From NCBI RefSeq assembly GCF_000330505.1, contig NW_004440432.1:3971-67970 (forward strand): a DNA stretch of 64,000 nt. Reading direction: 5' to 3'. Under the pieces are notes generated by a model. The model searched no databases, was not told the origin of the DNA, and saw only the letters and a list, made by a program, of their open reading frames with translations. Positions 52,998 through 64,000 of this stretch are shown here, piece after piece. Position 1 is the stretch's first letter. Each line of letters opens with the position of its first letter. The stretch is from Entamoeba invadens IP1 (taxonomy: Eukaryota > Evosea > Mastigamoebida > Endamoebidae). A program made the position numbers and the translations under genes.

Positions 52998-53938
52998 TTC
53001 AAGTCGTTCACTTTTTTGAGTTTTTTATTAAAGTCATTTTAATTAATTAAACTAATAATATTTGGTACAAGAACTAATACCAAAAACTATAAATGTATTA
53101 TACAATAATTGGAGTATGGTATAATTAAAAATACTATAAGGTTTATTATAAATATAAAAACAGGTGAATGGCTTTTTTTTGATTGTAATTTAGTATATTT
53201 ACCATATCAGAATTATAAACTTTAAAAAGCTTAATAAGTGTTGATTCTTTTTAAATACTATAATGAATAATAATTTTGTTATATATAAAATGATACAAAT
53301 TAAAGTCAAAAAAAATAACACATCAGTTATGTTTCGGTAACAACACAATTAAAAAATCTGCCTAACGAACGTTTTTGTTTTTGAATAATTATTGAAAATT
53401 GAGACAGACACAGATCGAATAGGCGTTTTTAATAAACTTGTGAACTATTAATAATAGTTCAATTTAACAATGTTATTTATAATAGAATGATAATAATACT
53501 ATTTACTAGAATAATCCAACACATTGAGTGTGACAATTAATAACAACTCGAAATTCAGTAAAACAAAATATTTTCGATAGAAAGAAATTTCAGTTAATTT
53601 TTTCTTATATAAATAAATAAGATGAGATCAGATAAGATAGGAAACTGTTTTAATAGGATCAATTCTTGTTGGTAAAAATGAAATGAAAAACTAAAACTTG
53701 CCTTTTCATTAGTTCATAATAATTAATTTATAATATTAATAATTTGTTGCTTGGGATACCAAGAATAGTCACAAGAATTTTACTCCATTTTTTTTATAGA
53801 AAATGTAATGCAAAGAATTTTATATAAAAGTAGTGAAAAGAATTAGAACCAGTAGTTTATAATAAACTATATGCATTAGTTTTGAGAACATTAAGTAACT
53901 AAAACAAGTTGGTTTGGAGATGATAAAAAACAGATTTG
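52998..53938. other. AT-rich spacer between divergent genes
   Basis: Shared upstream region of the adaptin-like gene and the DOCK-family gene. No frame or RNA is supported. Confidence 0.5.
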
Positions 53939-56900
53939 ATGGAGCATCAACTCGACACGAGTGTGCTGAGTCAAATTTTCGAAACCGACTTCCGGAAGAC
54001 AAAAGTCGTGATGGCTACACCAGAGCGGGGGTCAAACCCAATTCAGAAGACTGAAACGAGTTTAAAGATATTATCGAAGTTCGACGTTTGTATATCTCAA
54101 TATCCTCCACATACTTCTACATAATATATACTATATAATATACTATAATATATTATATAGTATATAATACTTAATGCTTAACGACTTAAATAAATTAAAG
54201 GAAGTCATTGATATGTAAATGTATAATATAACATATATAACTAATAGCTCTACGACACAGAAAATAATAAAGAACTTGACGTGTATCAACTCAGAAAATA
54301 CATTGAAGGAGAGTGGAAGATCTGTTTAAGTGAAGAATCAATTAAGTACCATTGTGGACAAAACTTCTTGGAGAAAGCGTACAAAGTTCAAAGAAATGAA
54401 TTTATCGCTTTTCATAAGTACATCACCGCAAATTTGGAAGAAATTAAAGTTTGTTTATTTATTTATTTTTATCGGAATGAGATCGTACAGATTGAAATTT
54501 TCTTTGTTGTTTTCATGAATTTTGTTTAACTTGATTTCCGGTATCTTATATCGGATCTCAGATACTGTGTACGTTAGTGATTATTTCCCTTTTCATTCCG
54601 GTAAAATATTTTTATTTTGAAATGTTGATGAATTTTGGTATTCATGAAATAGAAAGAAAACACGCAATCGGACTTGGAAGTCTTTGAAAGTCAATTTACA
54701 GAGGATTCTCCAGTTGATTCGCAGTACAAGTTATTAGACAAGAACTGTTTTGTCATCGAGAAGTTAGATAAATTCCATTCGATCATGTACCCCGACTTAA
54801 TCCCACCGGAGAAAGGAGATCCGATTCACTGTGATATGTATAATGTGATCTTTGGAAAGACTATTTCGATATATAAGAAACACATTCCATTCAGATCAGT
54901 CTTCACAACAATTCCAGATAACTTCGTCCCAAAGAACGATAATTTGAAAAAACTGTTTTCGATCGACTCACTGTTTCAGTCAATCACTAACAAAGTCGGA
55001 CAACGAAGGAAAAAGGCAAAGAACTTCTTTGAGTTCTTCGACAAGAAAATATCGCACACCGACTTTTTGTACTCCACAAATCTGTCGAATGCGAGAGACG
55101 AGGACATCGAAGTACTAAAGAAGTATAAGAAGCCGTCTGTCATTGAAATGGTTAATATTAAACTGCCACTTAATATAGAAAAACTGCACTGCAGACTCTC
55201 ATTTTATGATACCAATTACATTAAACTCAGTGCAGATTACTGCTTTAATGTCGACCCAAGTGATCTTCAAGCATCAACTCTAAACGTCCCGTTATCGTCG
55301 TTTGTGATGCGACAGGAGATCATCAACAAATCTGTCGCATTCATTGTCGTCTTCCAAGTCTTTAAGGCGATGGATGCAGATATCTCTTTTGCGCGGGAGG
55401 TGTACGCCAATGACAACAAACGCGATGCAAAGAACGTGAAGAAGTACAGTGATCGAGTGAAGGAGTCTGCCAAATTCTTCGAACAAAAGAAGTACCAACT
55501 GTTGATGTTCTCTTCCAAGCAAATTCTCTTCACAGGGAATTACGAACTGTTTAAGTTGTATAAACCCCCAAATGAGGTGAAGGACATCGTCTGGATGATC
55601 AAAGAGTGTGACAAGTGGAAATTGTGTGGAGAGTGGACATTCAAATTTAAAGCGTCGAAGAAAGAGTTGGTCCACGTTGATGGGGAGAGTGAATTTAATA
55701 ACCAAGAACACGAAGAAAAGCCCATTTTCATCAAATCGTTGACAAATCTGTCATTACAAGACAGCGAAGACATCTTCACGGACTATCGAAACTTCTTGTT
55801 TTGCTACCCAACAGAACTTTGTCTTGGAAAGGAGAGGAAGAGAGGCGGGTGTTTGATCACGGTGTATTGTCGTGACACCGACGCGAAATTTGCAGGGGAA
55901 ATCACAGGGAATTTGCCAGTGATTTTTCCGAACAATTCGAGTTGCCATGTTGATATGCAGACGTCTTTAACAACAACAGTGGCGACAGAAAAGGTCGGCA
56001 AATTCACTGATGAGATCAAACTTGAACTTCCATTTCCTTTAACACCAACCCATCACTTATTGTTCTGTGTAAGAGATATTGGGACCGACGACGGAGTCGA
56101 GGGAAGACCTCTCTTTGCCAAACTTCCTCTCTATGAGAATGGAAGAGTCGTGGAAAACAAGGAATACACTTTGAGAATTATGAAAGAGATGAATGACCAT
56201 TACTTGAAGACTAATGAATACTATGACCAATCTAAAATGTATCTAAAAGTTACTATTAATGTGGTCTCGACGGTATATCCCACAGAAAGAGTCTTGACGG
56301 ACTTTTTGTACTTCAATGCGCCGGTAGATACGGTACTGTACCCTGACTTGTATACTGAAATGATACACTTTCTACCTTCTGTGTTACATCGATGTCTCAG
56401 AATCTTACAAGACAGGAATAGAGAAGAGATCTTCTCAATGTTTAAGCTATTCAAAGTGTTTGATGTCAACAAGAACGTGGAGGAAGAGAAGAAGGAGAGC
56501 TTCTCGGTGTATAAAAACAAGAATGTAGTCTATGCCATCAATCACTTTGTCCGAGTTAAAACGGACGAGAACGTCTATAACTGTATGTTCATAGTGGCGT
56601 CGTTGCCGATCATCTTTGATAGAAGTGAAACGAACGCAACGGAACGGTTGAAGTACATTTGGATCATCTTTGCGCTGTTAATCAAATCGCTCATCGCGTT
56701 TTATAACGATCACAACGCGTTCAATTTGCCAAACTTCCACACCTTCTGCTGTGGAGAGGACGCTAAAATTATTAGTGCAAATCTCGTCAAGAATATCGAT
56801 ATGTGCTCGGACTTCATCGTCTATTGCTCTGCACTCAGTTTTGTCGACCCTTTAGTCGTCAGAGAAGCAAATTTGTTCTACGCGGAGTTCATTAGAGACT

Positions 56901-59900
56901 TTGCGATGTTATGGAGACACGACGACACGACGAAATTGGTCATCTCACACTTGGACAACATCTGTAAGATGTCCAGAGACGTGATAGGAAGGTCTTCGAG
57001 TTCTTTTTCGCGACTGTTACGACTCGAATTCATATCAGTTCTTGCGGAGGGCGACCACATCTTTCAATTGAATGGGCCACAGAATTTGGAAGTGAAAGGG
57101 ATTAACAAACTGAATGATACGATAGCGCAGCGCCATACGTTGATGTTCATCATATTAAGGCAATTCTTTGTGTTAATTTTAGACCAAGACAAACTTATCT
57201 CGAAAATGGCGTTACACGAGCTGGTCTTGTTAATGAACAAATTTGACTTAGATAAGAGCCTTTCGTCACAACACGACCGAGAACGATTCTTCGGGATGAT
57301 GTTCCCGTTTGTCCTCTTCTTTCTTGACGACTCCGAGAAGATCAATGAATGGAGGAAAAAGGATTGTACCTCTGATTTGAATGATATCGAGTGCCTCTAT
57401 ATGATCTTCTTCTTCATTTTAAAGAACTTGGAAGATAACTTGTTGGACCAATGGCTGGTCGCTGAGTACTTACCTTCAATGTTAAACACTCTGTTAGTCC
57501 ATATTAGAAAGGCGTTACTCTTGTTCAGTGTCTTCCCTATGCAAACACTACCAGACGCTCCAAAGCTGTATTTAAAAGAGCTGCAGACACTGTTGAATAG
57601 CATAGAAACACAAAGCGCGCCAAACATCGCGAGAAGCCCAAGTCCGGGACTCTCCAAAATTGGATCATCACTTAAAATGCACGTCAAAAATAACTCACAG
57701 AACAAAAGACTCTCATCGAAGTATAAAAAGGACGACGATGTCAAAGAACCAAGTACCCCTCGAGTCGGATTGGACCGTCTTAAATTGAAGAAATATGACG
57801 ACGACGAGGAAGGAAGACGGTCTGTTTCCCCACGAGGAAGTGGGTCTGGTGCAGCGATGGAATACGCAAAGATGTCGGCGACCCCGGTCTTTTCAAATTT
57901 GAGTTGTTCAGCTGGTGCGCGGACTATAACCGTTTCAAGTTGTGAGACAGCGGATCCGAATGTCCTTAATATGATCACCGACGTTTCTTTGATAGCAATG
58001 GACTACTTAGAAATCATGATTAGTGTGTTAATAAGAGATGATAAGACACAAGCGATGGACCGAATACAAGAGATCGTGTCGGATGTGTTATTTAAGATCA
58101 AGACGACACCATCATATTTGGTGTCCCTCTACAAATTCATATTCATTGTGTTAACTACATATCGAGAGTTCTTATTTTTGAAGCCAAATCAAATGTGCAT
58201 TAATTTACTTAAGAATCTGCTCAGTCTCTCTAACTCACAGGAAGTCATGGAAAGAGACTTCGCTAATAATTTGCTCTTCACATTCGCTAAGACTAATTTC
58301 ATCGTTACGGGAAACACCGTCTCGACTATCGTCAGCGCTATTTCAGCACTCTCGGAACTCAATTTGGCGAACGTCCAAAATGTCAAAACATCGGTGAAAG
58401 GACTTCTGGAGCTCTCCAGTCAATATCACTACACCTTCGACTTGAAACTGCAACGGTGCGTCGAGTTGTTATTAGATGAAGGGAGTCGCAAGATCGAAGC
58501 ACTTCAGAAAGTGCAACAGATATATCGAGCGATCGATGGTGGCAATTTGGATGTCTTTATAACCTTTGTCAAAGACTGTATGCTCGTCTTTGAAGATATC
58601 ATTGAATTTGCAACGACAGCGAATACGACTGTTATTAATGGCTACGACGTCTTTAAAAGTGAAGTGGGTGGACTTCTGAAGACGAATGAAATCTTTAAGA
58701 TGGTAGGGAAGTGGATTATATTTATAGAACACATTCAACTGTGTCCCAAAGACTCATTCTACCTCTTTTTAGAGGAAAAGAAGAAAGAACTTCGGAACTC
58801 GTACACCCACTTGGAGGAGACTATTGTCGAACTGGAGAAGCTCTGTGTGACGGAGAAGGAACAAATGAAGAGGTTTGAGAAGCAGTGCGACGAGAATAAG
58901 ACGGTGGGGAATAGACTCTTTACTTGGGTCAAAACTAACTTGCAAGTCCAAGCTATTGATTATGACACGTGCGAGGACAGTCAGTTGATTAACATTATTG
59001 AAGACCTCGAGAAAGAGCAGAACAAACGAGTGAATGGGATAAAAAGTCACATAGAAAAGTACTGTCAGTTTGACGAAGTGTTAAAAGAAATGGGGCTGCT
59101 GGTCAATCCACTGTTTCCAGTGACATCCCAGGAGATGGGCGAATGTGTCAAAAAGGTGCTTCAATTGCACCAAAACAGAATTAAACTGGTCCACCAATTA
59201 ATTCATGTGAGAACGTCGTATGACACGGAGTACTTGATCTACACAGAGAAACTGAAACACTTTGAGAAGACTCTTGAGACGATGAACAGCGACATTGCAG
59301 TGGAGATCTCATCGAAACCGATCACCGGCCATTTCTTGGAAGATTCGATGTATCGCTATAAAATGCTAGACGACTTGTTCTCGACGTGTTCGAAGAAGTT
59401 GAATGCAAAGAAGGTGAAAATGGGTGGGATGAAGCCGACGTGGGAAATCACATACAACGGATGGGAAGACGTGATAAGTTTGGTCTTATCGACACTTGAA
59501 CTGACGACCAATTTACTTGAAAAAGTCAAGCAGAATGATTACGAAGTGATAGCGATGAAGGAGTGGTATTTGAAAGAGACTAAGTTTAATAAAACGATCA
59601 TTGGAGTCTTCATGTGGGATGGGATGTACTCTGCACTCAATAAAGTTGCTATGAAAGAATCAAATGACTTCTTGGAGATATTGGCAGGGGTCTACGAGTA
59701 CTTGTCGACACATTTGAAAGACGTTGAGACGAGGTATAACGAGTGCGTCGACATCTTACAACACTTGCGGAAGAAGAAATTGCCGTTAGGGTTTAAGTAT
59801 TTACAGAAGAAAATCAACGTGAAGGACTTTGAGATGTTGGCGATGTCGACGGAGTTGTATGTCGACCAATTTAATGAAGAGAAAACCCTCGAAAAGAGCC

Positions 59901-61891
59901 GGAAAGAGTACGCAGACCTCTTTGTGCATTTTTTCAAGTTCACCGACAAATTGTGCGACGACGCCGATAAAATGCAGGGACTTCAGAATACTAAGGCGGT
60001 CACTGGCAACACTTCTATAACAAACCTAAGCACTTACTTCAAGCAAAAAGATCACACCATTGATCCAAAAGTGCTTGAAGAGATCTCCAAACAACGCGAG
60101 AAGTTGTTATCTTTTGAAGAGCAAAAGATCGACAAACTGAATAGGTACTGCGACTTAACACAAATCACACAAACAGTCTTAACACGGTGCTCTTTATTAG
60201 GTCTTCCTGATAAAGAAAAGGAGCCTCTCAAGATTAGTTATAATGCAAAGATCCCACGAAGCGTCTCCCTTCCAAAGTCTAATAATAAGTTAGTCGAGTT
60301 AAAAGACGTCTTAAGCTTCTTTATGGACTCTAAAGACTGTATTAAGCTCGATTGCTTCCACGACTTGTCGTACGGACAACGAGACAATTTCAATAAAGAC
60401 TTGAAGAACGTGGAAGACGACATTCTCAATGTTTTGGACAGCTTGGAAGACATTAACACACAGAAAAGAGAGTCGAGCGACCCCCAATTGGTCCTCCAAC
60501 GATTTGAAGGCTTTGCGATGAATTACGTAGCAGCCCCACAACTCCATCTGACATGGATGACACGACTTGCACAACAACATCGGGACCGCGGGCAATATGT
60601 CGAGGCGGGGATGTGTGAGATTCACATGGTTTTGTTCATTCATCGCCTGTTAGAGAACAACACGCGAACGGTCGACTGTTCGGAGTTTGTCGCCACGTTT
60701 GGGAATTTTGTCGAGAACACTTCGACTGCGCCAAGTTCGCAATTCACAGCGCATTTCACAGAGGAGATGATGATCAAGCACATTTCAAATGCGGCGGACG
60801 ATTTTGAGAAAGGGAATATAGCTTGGTATGGCTTAGTGACTGCAAACGTCTTAATACCTTATTATATCGAGAAGAGGACTATTAAAGAACTTGGGAAAAC
60901 ACATGACTATGTGAATCGAATGTACTCGACACTAGTCTCGGGGAACAGTGACCACTTCGGGAGAGATAACTTGGCGTTCTACTACGTCCAATTTGTCGGG
61001 AAAGTCTTTGGAGAGAAGTTGGACGGGAAGAAGTACATCTACGTGTCGACGCGGAATAAGATGCCGATGCTCATCAAAGAGATCAAAGACGTCGTCCCAA
61101 AGAGTTTTAAAGGGGAGCGGCACATCATCTCGTCACTCGACAAAATGAACGAACAACTCGCGATATCTGGAGATGCTGAAAATCAGTGTCATATTGTGTT
61201 CTCACAGATCACCCCACTCTATGAGAAAGGAAAATTTGTGCAATACGCGTCAAAATTTAATTTTGATTGTTTGATGTGTGATGAAGGGAAGGATCCCACG
61301 GTCATCACAAATTGGTTCAAAAATCGAATTGTCTTGGAAACCAATTTGGTCTTACCCGGCGTCTTAAGAAGACAAGAAGTGACGCAAAAGGAACAGTTTT
61401 ATCGCATGAGTGCGATAGAAATTGCGATTGACGAAATCGAGAGGAAGACGGAGGACTTGAAATTCTACTTGGACGAGAGCTTCAATTTCTTGAAGGAAAC
61501 AGACGACGAAAGCGCGAAGTTGATTGTGAAGAAAACAAGTGAAATACTGTGTGGGTCGAATGATATTGGAAATGAGCGACTTGCGCCTAAACTCACTGTT
61601 TTCGAGAAGAAGAAGTTGGTCGAATTCTTACATATCTTCTTCTACGAACTTCAAGACGAGAACATCAACTCAACAGTGTTAACTAATCTCTTCAATGCGT
61701 CAAAAGAAGCTTTGGCAGTAGTTAGAGAAGCTATAGCGGTTGTGAATGAGACGTATAGAAATGTAATAGTTAATGAAACTACTCGCTCTAATATAGAAAA
61801 CATTGAAAGGCAAGCAGATAGAGTCGACTATACTTTGGATGAGATTGAAAATACAATGAAGAGCCAATTGGGCGAAGATGATAACTTGTAA
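53939..61891 (+). CDS. DOCK-family guanine nucleotide exchange factor, three exons
   Basis: DOCK proteins activate Rac/Cdc42 GTPases and so control actin and motility. Exons 53939-54085, 54248-54448 and 54653-61891 join in frame, both introns with GTTTGT donors and TAG acceptors, to about 2528 residues. Near residues 480-620 is a DHR-1/C2-like lipid-binding region (FCYPTELCLGKERKRGG ... THHLLFCVRDIG). A long helical ARM-like middle includes a low-complexity Ser/Lys-rich loop (around SPSPGLSKIGSS). The C-terminal catalytic DHR-2 begins near LVLQRFEGFAMNYVAAPQL, then LTWMTRLAQQHRDRGQYVE, AGMCEIHMVLFIHRL, and includes VQFVGKVFGEKLDGKKYIY. No SH3 domain is found, so it is nearer to the DOCK-C/D (zizimin) kind. 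The length is above the usual 1800-2100. Confidence 0.87.
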
Positions 61892-62087
61892 GAAACTATA
61901 TGTTTTAGTATTGTTATAATAGAAATAATACAACTCTAATACAATTATTATAAGATATTATATTAAAATTAAATAGAATTAATTATAATATAATAATTAA
62001 TTATAATACTATTATATATTAAATGAAGGTTCGAAAACGATCAACACAATAGAAAGAAAAAGGGAGGGAACAAGAAAAGTAGAAGCT

Positions 62088-62092
62088 GAACT
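62088..62092 (+). promoter_or_regulatory. GAACT box of the small secreted-peptide gene
   Basis: GAACT stands 12 bases before the ATG at 62105, at the spacing seen for other genes of the window. It supports the reality of the small gene. Confidence 0.6.
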
Positions 62093-62104
62093 GAAAATGA
62101 TTAA

Positions 62105-62396
62105 ATGAGATTTTTTGTGTTTGCGTTCTTTGTGTTGGGTTTGTTAGTCGAGATAATATGAAGAGAGTCACATAAATTAACAAGAAGCTTGTTATTCTAA
62201 ATTCTGTGACAATGATATGTTCACAAATGCAATTAATCAAGCAACAGAATGTATGTCTGTAGATGATGTATGTGGGTGTTTGGTAACTGAAAAAAAAGCA
62301 ATTGACGAAGCCTCTTGTAACGCCGAACCACTCAGGACTTTCTTTAAAGATGGGTGCTTGTCGTATGGATGTTCTGAAAGCCAATGTTCTTTCTAA
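62105..62396 (+). CDS. Small secreted cysteine-rich protein, two exons
   Basis: Exon 1 (62105-62138) encodes a signal peptide MRFFVFAFFVL. A GTTTGT donor at 62139 and an acceptor GAAG ending at 62187 remove 49 nt, and exon 2 (62188-62396) continues CYSKFCDNDMFTNAINQATE to a TAA. The mature part of about 68 residues has nine cysteines (in CYSKFC, TEC, VCGC, SC, GC, GC and QC). An acceptor one codon earlier (62184) is also in frame and adds one residue. No known family is recognised; disulfide-rich secreted peptides can be structural, inhibitory or wall-related. The GAACT box and frame agreement support it, but transcript evidence is needed. Confidence 0.65.
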
Positions 62397-63365
62397 TCAA
62401 CGATTATATGTGACATTTACTTCTTTGATATGTATAACATTTTCCTATAAAAATGTTTTTCTTTGTATTTAATAACATTTTTGTAGTTTTGTTTTAAAAT
62501 GTTTTAATATTTTGTTAAAACGAATAAATAGTAAATTGAATTATTTAGTAAGACTCTTTTTTGAATTGGAGATCGAGTATTATAAGATAGTTCTGTTTTA
62601 TTAAAAGTTTAGTGTAACAATATGTTCGTATTTCAATTCTTTCTTTTAAGAAAAATTATTGTTATTATTTCGACCTTCACTACCATAAATGGTTGGTAAT
62701 ATTTACTATATTAATATCAATGGAAAAAAACACACAAATTAGTTAAACTATATTTAAACTACTTTTATTAATTAATATCAAATCCAACTAACCAAAAACA
62801 AAAAGTTCAACAAATTCGACTTGTTACAAATTTATAATTACCGTCATCAAAAAAGTGTACTTTTTAATTATCTCACAGAAATGGGACGTATCATAACGGG
62901 TATTTATTCTCAACAACCAATAAAGAAAAAGTGGACAATTTCTTATACCAAAACTACTAAATAACTATACAAAACTATTTATAAAACAATAAAAAGTCAT
63001 TCAATTTAAAAATCACACAAAGTTCCTAAATAAGCGTATTAACCAAAAAATATATAAAAAACCATTTAACAATTAATATAGTAAAAAACTATTTGAAATG
63101 ATTAAGTTAATCTCTTTCTATAAATAGCTATTAATAAAGAACCAGAAGTGACACACTTGAAAAGCCTGTGATATGCGTCTTTTTTGAAGGCAATTCTGAC
63201 ACAAAAATAGTGCAAAAAATTGACCTTTTGAAGTTTTTAAAAAAAGAGTTCGATTTTCTTCGAGACAATACTTGTTTAATATTTTAAAGAAAATACCTTT
63301 CAGACAAAGGAAAAATTCTGTAAAACTGTGTTGACTTACTGTAAAGGGTTGATTTCCATAGACTG
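62397..63365. other. AT-rich spacer
   Basis: No gene is seen. Its right end contains the GAACT box (63366-63370) of the edge gene. Confidence 0.5.
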
Positions 63366-63384
63366 GAACTTCGAAGACCATACG

Positions 63385-64000
63385 ATGGACAACAAACTGG
63401 ACAAGATCAATTACATCAAGCAATTCAAACAAATCAACGAACAATACACGCCGCGTCGCAGTGATTCTTTTGAGTCTGAAAAAGACCAAATAGCGATTCA
63501 CCCCCATGCCATTCAAAGACAACCCCCTCGCACTTTTCGACAGAGAAGAGAACAAGTCCCCCATCTGAAGTCCCCGCCTTCGGATAAAACACAGCCCTTC
63601 GACTTCTTACAACGACAAACTTTTGAGAATGACCAACTCGAACTGCTTGAAAGAGGAGAGAAGAGCTACTTGTATGACCCATTAAGTCGACTTCAGGGCG
63701 TTGATGCCATCCAAGCGAATTCATTTACGTCTCAAAAAAATAGCGACACGGTGACTGAAGACATCCCTCAGAGAAGTGCTTTAGAAGGCCACGTCGACAA
63801 CTTTAAGTACATCGGAGACGGCAAGATCTTTTCCGTCGAAGGCGTCTATAACAGACGCTTTGATGTCCCCCACAAGCCTGAAGACGCTATTTTGGCTCTC
63901 TTTACTGAGTGTCGGATAGTGAAAAGTGTAGGAAATACAGTAGTCTTCACCGTCAAATTATTTGAAGACCCTATTACTAGCACGATGACTCTCACGCCAG
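63385..64000 (+). CDS. Hypothetical protein, cut by the window edge
   Basis: A frame opens at the ATG at 63385, 14 bases after a GAACT box, and stays open to the last base, giving at least 205 residues. The frame is also open some way upstream. It begins MDNKLDKINYIKQFKQINEQ, then has a basic, Pro/Gln-rich part (HPHAIQRQPPRTFRQRREQV) and a more ordered part after residue 140 (FKYIGDGKIFSVEGVYNRRF). Codon use is like other real genes here, and the minus-strand frames in this region are its shadows. No domain is recognised. The C-terminal part lies outside the window. Confidence 0.75.
   Translation, partial: MDNKLDKINYIKQFKQINEQYTPRRSDSFESEKDQIAIHPHAIQRQPPRTFRQRREQVPHLKSPPSDKTQPFDFLQRQTFENDQLELLERGEKSYLYDPLSRLQGVDAIQANSFTSQKNSDTVTEDIPQRSALEGHVDNFKYIGDGKIFSVEGVYNRRFDVPHKPEDAILALFTECRIVKSVGNTVVFTVKLFEDPITSTMTLTP

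Noticed and set aside
63118..63724. Two minus-strand frames of 148 and 96 residues near the right edge
   Set aside because: Mostly antisense to, or just upstream of, the open plus-strand gene that runs off the window. No domain is recognised and the plus strand has the coding-like codon use.
1..64000. CRISPR arrays or prokaryotic operon structure
   Set aside because: No regularly spaced repeats were found, and introns, promoters and gene content are eukaryotic.

Overview
The window looks like nuclear DNA of an Entamoeba species, most probably the reptile parasite E. invadens. That is an inference from gene content and style: very AT-rich intergenic DNA, compact intron-poor genes, short introns opening with GTTTGT, GAACT core-promoter boxes just upstream of start codons, a BspA-type leucine-rich-repeat protein with the usual Entamoeba N-terminus, and DNA transposons of several superfamilies.

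Left part (1-22 kb) is accessory in character. It holds a U3-like snoRNA (about 2.05 kb), an unidentified structured RNA candidate (3.65 kb), a BspA-like gene, a TA-flanked pogo-type MITE, an ADP-ribosylglycohydrolase gene, and an apparently intact Tc1/mariner-type transposon with 275-bp terminal inverted repeats that match along their length. Then follow a serine tRNA, a glycine tRNA, a decayed DENN gene copy, a tRNA-like remnant, a decayed hAT transposase, a frameshifted pogo/Tigger-type transposase and two nested TA-flanked elements. A second tRNA/DENN block follows, in which the glycine-type tRNA body carries a UUU (lysine) anticodon and the DENN gene is open.

Middle part (22-45 kb) is mostly single-copy genes: an unknown 211-residue protein, a large six-repeat type I membrane protein, HAT1-type histone acetyltransferase, a histidine-phosphatase/phosphoglycerate-mutase-like protein, a signal-anchor protein, a VPS9-domain gene, a two-MIB/HERC2-domain protein, a small two-exon gene, a Ras-like GTPase with unusual catalytic positions, and a four-exon SAPS-domain (PP6 regulatory) gene.

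Right part (45-64 kb) has a decayed Harbinger-like transposon (45-48 kb), then L-asparaginase, exosome subunit RRP45, ribosomal protein uL5/RPL11, an adaptin-like HEAT protein, a giant three-exon DOCK-family exchange factor (about 2528 residues), a very small two-exon gene for a secreted cysteine-rich peptide, and a gene cut by the right edge. Several genes belong to membrane traffic and small-GTPase control (DENN, VPS9, DOCK, adaptin-like, Ras-like), but they are scattered and there is no sign of an operon-like unit.

All identifications come from reading sequence and motifs by eye. No database search was possible. Intron-containing models rest on frame agreement plus splice-site consensus.
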